This document shows, piece by piece, positions 1 through 7,100 of a stretch of DNA of 8,314 nt. The stretch lies in the NCBI GenBank assembly GCA_903903365.1, contig CAIUYS010000607.1, forward strand, positions 1 to 8,314, in the 5' to 3' direction. Both the position numbers and the translations under genes were made by a program. The notes under the pieces were generated by a model. It made no database searches. It was not told the DNA's origin and saw nothing but the letters and a program-made list of their open reading frames with translations. This DNA comes from an uncultured Methylococcaceae bacterium (lineage in GTDB: Bacteria; Pseudomonadota; Gammaproteobacteria; Methylococcales; Methylomonadaceae). How positions within the stretch are numbered: the first letter of the stretch is position 1; each line of letters opens with the position of its first letter.

Positions 1-31
1 AAAACGTGAGTAACGGGGTTGCAAACCCCGT
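1..31 (-). terminator. Possible rho-independent terminator downstream of sbcC
   Basis: ACGGGGTT (13-20) and AACCCCGT (24-31) form a perfect 8-bp GC-rich stem with a 3-base loop. Read on the minus strand it lies about 75 bases past the sbcC stop. A short T run (complement of the AAAA at 1-4) follows, but after a gap of 8 bases, which is longer than ideal, and the window edge cuts off the rest. It is a plausible but imperfect terminator; it could also be an unrelated palindrome. Confidence 0.35.
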
Positions 32-105
32 CACGCCTGTGCGTTTGCTGATTGGAACACCCAGTATTTTTCAAAATCTGATACCGGCAACATCTCGGCT
101 GTCTA

Positions 106-3100
106 TCAAGATGCCTTTCTTAACTCGCCCATGCCGTTGGGCTTTTTAACTACTTGAAGTTGGGCTTTAAAGCGTTTCTGTACGGCTTCAACATGGGAAA
201 TAACGCCGACCGTTTTTCCGTGGGTGTGCAAACTTTCCAGGGTGCTGATGACGGTATACAGTGAGTCTGCATCCAGATTGCCAAAGCCTTCATCGAGAAA
301 CAATGAGTCCACAGAGCGTCCGTTATTGGCCAATTCAGAAAGCCCCAGCGCCAAGGCCAGACTGACGACAAAACTTTCTCCACCGGACAAGGTCTTGGGC
401 AAACGCCGGACATTGGCTTGATAAGTGTCTTCAACTTCCAGCGCCAGTCCCTGTTCACTGGGTGCTTTTCGTAAATAATAACGCCCGCTGATTTTTTCCA
501 GCAGGGCATTGGTTTGGGACAATAACCGGTCGGCAATACGGCCTTGAACCCGACGACGAAAAGCCATGCCGCTTTCTTCCGCCAACAAAGCCGCTTCGGT
601 AAAATAGGGCAGGGCTATTGCTTCTTGTTGTTGCAATCGTAACAGCACGGCTTCGTAGTTTTGTCGCAGTTGGGTTTGGTCACTTAGTAGTCTTTCCAGA
701 TGCTGGACTTCCATGCTGGTTATTTCAACCTTCTCGGTAACGTGCTTGAGCTGCTCGTCTATGTCTGTTTTATTTAACGTGGCTTCCGGCAAGGCAAAGT
801 CAGCGTCTAACTGCGCACGACTTGCTTCAATTTCCAGGGTTTTAGCATCTATTTCCTGTTCCAGTTCCGCTTTCTGGCGCTCCAGTTCCGGCTGGCTTTC
901 CATTAAGTCCAGTAGCTGGCTAATTTCCTGCAAGCTGGCAAATCGGGTGCTTGGTATTTTTTCTTCTAACGCTTTATGCAAGTGGATCATGTCGGTTTTT
1001 TGCTGAGACAAAAACTGTTCTTTATCAGCAATCAGTTTCTGTTTTTCTATTAGCGCCAAATGCAAACCAATAATTTCTTCTTTTTGTAATTGGCGCGTAT
1101 AAATTTCCAGTTGATTATTACAACGGGTTATTTCAGCTTGGCAGGCTGCCTGTTTTTCGGTCAGCGCGGCCAATTCTTCTGTCAGGTTTTTATGGCGAAA
1201 AGCATAGCCATGGTAATCTTGCCTGCGTAAATTTAGCCGATCAAACAAGGTATCTTCCTGACCTTTACCCGGCATTTTTTCGCCCAGTAAAGTCAACTGT
1301 TCAAGCACTTTATCGGCCAGTTGTTTGGCTTCCTGCCGGCTCTGAGCCAAGGTCGCTTCAAGGTCTAGTTGTTCTTGAGTCACACCTTGGTTATTGGAGC
1401 CCAGTTGCTGAGTGCCGGATTGTAATTGTTCGATAGTCATCAAGCTTTTGGCGATTGCCGCTTTTAATTTTTCGATGCCGGTCTGTTTGCTGCGATATTT
1501 TGTAGCAAAATTAATAATGTCTGTTAATTCAAGGGTTTCTTTTTTTATCAGTTCTTTCATCAAGCCCAACTTACTGATATCAAGATCATGACTGACGATA
1601 TTTAGGCGGTTACACAGGTTTAACCACTGCTCTCTAATTTGCAGTAGTTGCGTTTGCGTGGCTTTGTTTTTTTCAGCTTGCTTGCGTGCCTCACTGATTT
1701 TAAGTTCAGTGTTAACAGACTTTTCCTTTAACGCCCTTAATTTGGCTTTTTGATCGATCAACGCCTGTTTGGAATTACTGACGGTCGGTGGATATTTAGC
1801 GTAAGGATGTTGCAAAGCACCGCAAAATGGACAGGGTTTGCCATCGACAAGGTGAATCCTGTCTGGAGCCATTTTTTTTAATAAGGCTTCATTGATAAGC
1901 GCTGCTTCGAGTACGCTTTTAATATTTTCTTCACGGTTTATTTCCAGCTTTAACTTGTCAAGGTCAAGGCTTAGAACATCGGCATCATGATCCGGTTGCT
2001 CTTTACGTTTAAAAAAGGAGAAAAAGCCTGAACCGCTGGTCAGTGTTTGATGTTTTTGCGCCAGATTGTAAAGCGTCTGAAAATCCTTGACGCGTTCTTG
2101 CTGTTCCAGCTTTAAGGCATCCATGTCATCCGTGGTATTGCCCAGCGCAATGGCCTCAAGCTCTTTTTCGGCCACTTCTATTTGATGCTTTAGTTCGGCC
2201 TGTTTATTATTTTCTTTGGCCAAGGCCGCGGTATTATTTTTGAGTGACGCGTTGGCTTTTTTTGACTGTTTGGTAAAAAGTAACTGCTTTCGACTTAAGT
2301 CAGCGACCTCGGCGTTAAGTTTTTTTAATTGCCCTATTTCAGGAAAATCCGTCAGTAATGTTGCATCAGGTGCGTGCTCTTCCAGCCAGCTTGATACGGT
2401 TGCAAGCACCGAGTTTTTTTCTGTAGACTGTGCCGCCAAAGATTGCCAGTGTGCGGTTTCTGATTGCCGGTTTAAAGCATATTCGTTAACCTGGGTTCTG
2501 ACTTTTTCCAGGTGGGGTTGCTGCTCGGTAAAAGAGCGCTGCGCGAGGTCGTCCGGCGCCGCTTGATCACCCAACTGGTCTTTTAATTGGCTAAGTTCGT
2601 TCTGAAAATCATCCAGGCTTGCTTTGCCTTGTCGAATAACGTGACTTTTATCCTTAAGTGTTTCGATGTCGCTCTTAAAGATTAAGGCGTCTTGAGAGGC
2701 GTCAATTTGGTCTAACAGGTCTTGTGTGTTTTTGGCGTGTTCATGGGCTTTTTCCAGATTTTTTTCTTGCTCAATAATCTGCTTTGTTATCGCGGTTACT
2801 TCTGTTAGCAAGGCTTGCTGTTCTGTTAAGGTGTTTTGTTCCTCCTGCAATTCGGATAATTGTTCTTTAAAATCGTTTAAATCCTGTTCGCAGGCGTCCT
2901 GTTTTTCAGGTTCCATTAACTGGATAGCGGCTAAGTTTTGTTTTAAAAGATCCAGTTCGAGTTGTGCATTTTCAGCGTTGGCAAGCGTCTCTTTTTTATA
3001 ATCTTCGTAAATATCAGTACTGATTATTTTCTCGAGTATATCCATGCGCTCCGTGTCCAGCGCATTTAAAAAAGCGGCAAAATCTCCTTGTGCCAACATA

Positions 3101-3543
3101 ATGGAGCGGGTGAAATTACGAAAATTCATCCCGGTAATTTCGGTCATTCGTGCGCAGACTTCATGCGGCGTACTGGCCAACACTTCGCCATCAATCAGGC
3201 GAATTAAGTACATTTCCGGCGACGTTAATTCACTTTCTGGATGATCGCTTTCACGTTTAACCTTCCAACTGGATTGGTATTTTTCACCGCTTAGAGAAAA
3301 CTCGATTTTTGCAAAACATTCCGCTGTGTGCTTTGTCATCACATAGTCGGCAGGTCGATCAAAACGAAAAGTTTCGCCATATAAACCCAAGGTAATAACA
3401 TCCAAAATACTGGATTTGCCTGACCCGTTAGGTCCCGTAATCGCAAAAACGCCGGTATCAGAAAAAGGGGGTTGTTCAAAATTAACCCGACTCTCGCCTT
3501 CCAGTGAGTTGATGTTTTTAAAATGGATATTGAGAATCTTCAT
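106..3543 (-). CDS. sbcC: Exonuclease SbcCD subunit C (SMC/Rad50-like ATPase)
   Basis: Large subunit of the SbcCD nuclease, the bacterial Mre11-Rad50 counterpart, which opens DNA hairpins and trims blocked double-strand ends in the cytoplasm. The 1145-residue product shows the whole architecture. The N-terminal ATPase half has Walker A GPNGSGKS (37-44) and a Q-loop LAQGDF (150-155). Long Glu/Gln/Lys/Leu-rich coiled coils (about 185-555 and 590-965) flank a zinc hook CPFC (571-574) followed by a QHP motif. The C-terminal half has ABC signature LSGGE (1052-1056), Walker B with D-loop LFLDEGFGNLD (1081-1091) and switch histidine H1117. It is somewhat longer than E. coli SbcC (about 1048), through longer coils and a short Phe-rich/basic segment near 506-514. 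The ATG is supported by the family-typical opening MKILNIHFKNINSLEG, but no Shine-Dalgarno precedes it. A weak TTAAAC-17-TATTAA promoter candidate lies at 3565-3593. The nuclease partner sbcD is not in the window. Family assignment is very secure. Confidence 0.96.
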   Translation of the reverse strand: MKILNIHFKNINSLEGESRVNFEQPPFSDTGVFAITGPNGSGKSSILDVITLGLYGETFRFDRPADYVMTKHTAECFAKIEFSLSGEKYQSSWKVKRESDHPESELTSPEMYLIRLIDGEVLASTPHEVCARMTEITGMNFRNFTRSIMLAQGDFAAFLNALDTERMDILEKIISTDIYEDYKKETLANAENAQLELDLLKQNLAAIQLMEPEKQDACEQDLNDFKEQLSELQEEQNTLTEQQALLTEVTAITKQIIEQEKNLEKAHEHAKNTQDLLDQIDASQDALIFKSDIETLKDKSHVIRQGKASLDDFQNELSQLKDQLGDQAAPDDLAQRSFTEQQPHLEKVRTQVNEYALNRQSETAHWQSLAAQSTEKNSVLATVSSWLEEHAPDATLLTDFPEIGQLKKLNAEVADLSRKQLLFTKQSKKANASLKNNTAALAKENNKQAELKHQIEVAEKELEAIALGNTTDDMDALKLEQQERVKDFQTLYNLAQKHQTLTSGSGFFSFFKRKEQPDHDADVLSLDLDKLKLEINREENIKSVLEAALINEALLKKMAPDRIHLVDGKPCPFCGALQHPYAKYPPTVSNSKQALIDQKAKLRALKEKSVNTELKISEARKQAEKNKATQTQLLQIREQWLNLCNRLNIVSHDLDISKLGLMKELIKKETLELTDIINFATKYRSKQTGIEKLKAAIAKSLMTIEQLQSGTQQLGSNNQGVTQEQLDLEATLAQSRQEAKQLADKVLEQLTLLGEKMPGKGQEDTLFDRLNLRRQDYHGYAFRHKNLTEELAALTEKQAACQAEITRCNNQLEIYTRQLQKEEIIGLHLALIEKQKLIADKEQFLSQQKTDMIHLHKALEEKIPSTRFASLQEISQLLDLMESQPELERQKAELEQEIDAKTLEIEASRAQLDADFALPEATLNKTDIDEQLKHVTEKVEITSMEVQHLERLLSDQTQLRQNYEAVLLRLQQQEAIALPYFTEAALLAEESGMAFRRRVQGRIADRLLSQTNALLEKISGRYYLRKAPSEQGLALEVEDTYQANVRRLPKTLSGGESFVVSLALALGLSELANNGRSVDSLFLDEGFGNLDADSLYTVISTLESLHTHGKTVGVISHVEAVQKRFKAQLQVVKKPNGMGELRKAS

Positions 3544-3799
3544 AAGCTATTATTTTATATGCTTTTAATAAGCAATGCCGCGCCATGGTTTAAGCGCCTA
3601 GGTACACAGGGTTAATGTGTTTAAATAGCGTTACATGATACACGATGAGACCGTTTGAGAAAACCGCCATACAATAAAGTCGTTTTGATTTCATCAATGA
3701 ACAAAAAAAGGATGAGTTATAAAGTAGATGGCTCTATGTGAATCCTATTCGGTAAATAATAAAAATATCGATAAACACAAATCTTATACACCCTGAAAA
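3544..3799. other. AT-rich spacer upstream of sbcC, no gene seen
   Basis: This stretch contains stops in all frames and no ORF with a convincing start, length and composition. It should hold the sbcC promoter. The best match I find on the minus strand is TTAAAC (3588-3593) and TATTAA (3565-3570) with 17-base spacing, which is a weak sigma70-like site. A small hairpin TGCTT/AAGCA (3560-3574) overlaps it. A short plus-strand frame near 3700 begins MNKKRM and ends within 15 codons; it is too short to support. Confidence 0.5.
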
Positions 3800-4036
3800 C
3801 GTTGAAGCCGTCATCCCGGCATGGACTGCCGGGATCCAGTCGCCATGGATGGGATTCGTAATGCATCCACTCACTGATTTTTATACTCGATTTTATTGGA
3901 AACAATGTAATATCGATGAGTACATCCTTGTACTCTGGATTCCGGCACAAATCTGTCTGGAACAGATTTGCATTTACCCGTAGGGCGACAGGCAGGATAG
4001 CCTCGCGTGAATCCATGCCGGAATGACGGCTTAACG
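3800..4036. repeat. MITE-like inverted-repeat element with internal hairpins
   Basis: The ends are imperfect terminal inverted repeats of about 25 bases: 3800-3825 (contains CCGTCATCCCGGCATGGA) and 4012-4036 (contains TCCATGCCGGAATGACGG), differing by one base and one indel. Inside are further perfect stems: ATCCCGGCA/TGCCGGGAT (3813-3835, 9 bp), GAGTAC/GTACTC (3918-3935), CAAATCTGT/ACAGATTTG (3948-3970, 9 bp). ATTCCGGCA (3939-3947) also pairs with TGCCGGAAT (4016-4024), so the right half may itself be a unit. There is no transposase and I see no clear target-site duplication. It resembles non-autonomous elements or dispersed intergenic repeats; copy number in the genome would decide. The 99-codon minus-strand frame across it looks like a by-product of the repeat. 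Confidence 0.65.
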
Positions 4037-4043
4037 GTGGGCA

Positions 4044-4105
4044 GTGTCACCGAAGCGTGGGAGTAATTATTTTCTGCTTACTGCCTTAGCCAAGTGACAC
4101 GCTTC
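4044..4105. repeat. Two overlapping inverted repeats after the large gene
   Basis: GTGTCAC (4044-4050) pairs with GTGACAC (4094-4100), and GAAGCGTG (4052-4059) pairs with CACGCTTC (4098-4105). The right arms share CAC, so the two stems cannot both form fully. The second touches the stop codon of the upstream gene (4104-4106). The loops are about 40 bases and no T tract follows, so this is not a standard terminator, though it sits where one for the minus-strand gene is expected. Confidence 0.35.
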
Positions 4106-7100
4106 ATGCATCATTGCTTTTTTCGTCAGCCGCCAACGCTTTTTCTTTAATCACTGCTTTTTTCCACAAGTCGTTGCTTGAAAAACACGCCCAGCCCCAT
4201 TTTAGCCAGTTGAGTAAGGACACGGCGAGCCATAGTGCCCAAGCCAACATGAATAGTCGATAGACCATTAAGGGTACGGAAACCACAGTGGCAGTCGGCA
4301 AAATCGATAAACTCCTGTCCTGATACCAATTTAACAAAAAGGCCGAGGACTGATTACCGGTAATCTGCATATCGGGAGAGCTCAACAGTCCTTGCGCAAC
4401 GGCTGCAAATAAAGTGCCCAGTGCCAATACGGTTAAGCCGCCGATAAAAATTTGCAGAGCATTAAAATAACGCCAGTCGGCTGCGGACTGGTTCGCACGC
4501 CAACCTAAGCCCATTAACCAGGCAATAACGAGGCCAGCTGCCGGCATCGGTAGTTGGCTTAAACCCACCAGTAATAAAAACCAGTGCCGACTTTTTAACG
4601 GCGTCAGAGGGATTTTACCCAGACCTAACGACAGGATAAAAATAACGATCAACACGCCCCAGAATAAAACGGCTGGCCCCATTCTCGGCCCCATCACGAA
4701 TAATATCCAGCGATCCTGACCCATACTAATACTCAGGTTGGTATTGACGCTATCCTGACCTAAATCGAGCAACGGTGTTGTTATGGCGGTGGCGATAGCT
4801 TTGGCCTCCTGCCAGTTTATCAAAATGTCCTGTTTACCGGAATTGACCGGTAAGGTCAGCTTTCTGCCTTGTTGCCGGAGGGGTTGTGTTTGTCCATCAA
4901 TAGACACCGATTGCAGCACGGCTTGGTCAGGCAAGGTCAGCGTATGTTGCGATCCCTGAGAACTGCGCAGGCTGATTTTTAATTCAGCATCCTGCGTGCG
5001 CTGCCCGGGTTTAATGTTTAAACTGCTGCTGTCAATGGTTAAGGTTTGCCCTTCCACCGCTTGTGGCCGGGTTATTTGCAGCGTTACTTTTTCGCCCGGC
5101 CAGGGATGCCATTCAGGTAGCCACTGCCCTTCATTATTTAAATGAATCATGGCGATGCCTGAGGGTTCACTGTGCCAGACAGGGCTGATATCGGCTGTCC
5201 AGACTTCGATCCATTGTGCCGTTTCCGGCGCGGTTAATTCGATTTTTTCCGATTTTTCCAGCGTCGATTCCCATTGCATACTGCTTTGTTGTGCCGCCAT
5301 ATTGACTTCAACGGCATTATCTTTAACGCGAATATCCGGGCTGGTAACCGATTCACCCGGTAACAGTGGAACGGTTAAAATCACGGCAGAATCGGCTGGA
5401 GAAATTCGAATAATCCGGGTGATAACGCGCCAATCCAAGCCTAAAGAAAACCGTCGCTCGACGCGAACAAAAGGTGGCAAAACACTCGGCTCTGCTACCG
5501 GTTTGGATTTATCTTGGGGCGATTGTTGTAGGCGGCTAAATTGTAATTGGTCGTCTGACCAGCCGTTTTCATGTAAACCCACCACCTCCCAGCCCGATTC
5601 TTCGATGCTGACCCGGTTAGGTTTTAACGGTAAAGGCAGCGTGAATTTACTCAGTAAAGGCGTTAAACCTTTAAGAATAATCTGGTGTTCGCCTTTGGCA
5701 AGATTGATCCATAAGGTATTGTTGTTACGGTACAATGCTTGGGCGGCTTTACCGTTATCCACTACCTGATTGGGAAACCATTGCTGGTATTCCGAGGGCA
5801 ACGGCAGGGTAACCGATTCCTGCGCATCAATTTGCAGGCTGATTTCAATGGTTTTATCGGTAATCGTCATATTCATTTGCTGAATTTGAGCGCAACCGGG
5901 CAAACAATCGGGAATCTCCACTTCCTGTAGCCGAGTTTTTAATTCGGTTAATAAGGCGTCGCTGGGGTAGTCGGCATAAACTTTCGGCGAGGGAACGGAC
6001 AACAGGGGAAGTAATAAAAACCATAGCAATAAGGAGGATGCCTTATTGCCAAGTCCCAACTTGAGAACAAGATCAGGCCTGAATTTTTCGGCCACACCCA
6101 ACATCAATAAGGCCAGTAGAGTTACCAAAACTACGCGCAGGAAATTTAACAACATCGTCATCCCGGGTGATAAATACCATAAATTCAGCGGTTGTCCAGA
6201 ATCAACCGAACCGTTCCATGATAAATAAACCGTGTTCCATTGCCATTGCGGCAAGCCGGGGCCGGTTTGGACTTTGGCGTTAGGATCAATGCGCTCAACA
6301 TTTGTCGCGGTACTGCCGGAGAAAGCCACCGATGCTTGTTGCTCGGGCATGGCGCTAAGATACTCGGCTTTACTTTGCGCTCTTTTCGCGACGCCCCCGA
6401 GTGGTTGCTGTGTAGCATCCATCGCTTCCATTGGCATTGGTGCCGGCATAGGGTTCTGAGCCCTGTCGATAACCTCAATGGCTTGCTCGGGGTATTCCAA
6501 CTGCGGATAAATCCCCATACGCACTTGAGATACCATAAAGGGTACGGCAATCACCACCAACGCCAGCCAGCAGCCATTACGGTATCCGCGTATCAATTTA
6601 TAAAACCGGCCTTGCGGTAATACGCCCAGCAAGGCCGTTGCCGCCAGAATATTCAGCCAAACATAATGCGGTGCACCGGGTTCGTGCCAGATGATAACCA
6701 GTGTCACCAAGGCCAGCATCCCCCAATAGTGATTCCAGAGTCGTCCTGTTGCGAGAGCAGTAATCAGTACCAGAAACAAATCCAACAGCGTCCAGCGTGA
6801 AATCCAGCTATCCGGTACATTATCGACGCCCTGAGCCGCCAATAATCGCCAACCGGGTGGCAGGTTAAGCTCTGCTTTTACGGCATGAAAATTTTGCTCC
6901 CAACCGACTGCGCTCAGCGTGTCAATGTCACCTGTTATACGGCTATCGGCATCGAGCATTATTGTGCCTTTTCTTACCTCCACGCCCTGCTTCTGTGTGC
7001 CTGTCTGCCAGGTAATCAGTTGGTTGTTGCCATCCAGGGTTACTTTACCTAATTGCGTGGCCGGTAAGGCATTAAGTCGCCAGCCATTGGTCATTTTGCC

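Noticed and set aside
31..93. A 20-codon minus-strand frame just after sbcC
   Set aside because: Very short, without a ribosome binding site, and ending inside the hairpin at 13-31.
14..157. A plus-strand open stretch ending in DAFLNSPMPLGFLTT that could be the tail of a gene
   Set aside because: A stop at 11-13 closes it upstream and it overlaps the sbcC C-terminus, so it cannot be the end of a longer gene.
150..536. A 128-codon minus-strand frame overlapping the end of sbcC
   Set aside because: It is an alternate frame of the sbcC C-terminal ATPase region, where the intact LSGGE and Walker B frame is clearly the real one.
3554..3559. TATAAA on the minus strand just before sbcC as a -10 box
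   Set aside because: It is only about 11 bases from the ATG and has a GC-rich non-matching -35 position at 17-base spacing.
3717..4016. A 99-codon minus-strand reading frame in the spacer
   Set aside because: It runs through the inverted-repeat element, its composition follows the repeat, and it has no ribosome binding site or recognisable domain.
3800..4036. The hairpin series as a CRISPR array
   Set aside because: The repeats are inverted rather than direct, of different sequence and spacing, with no spacer pattern and no cas genes nearby.
5149..5769. A 206-codon plus-strand frame opposite the 1384-aa gene
   Set aside because: It lies wholly antisense to a well-supported gene, is Ser/Arg/Cys-rich as antisense frames often are, and shows no domain.
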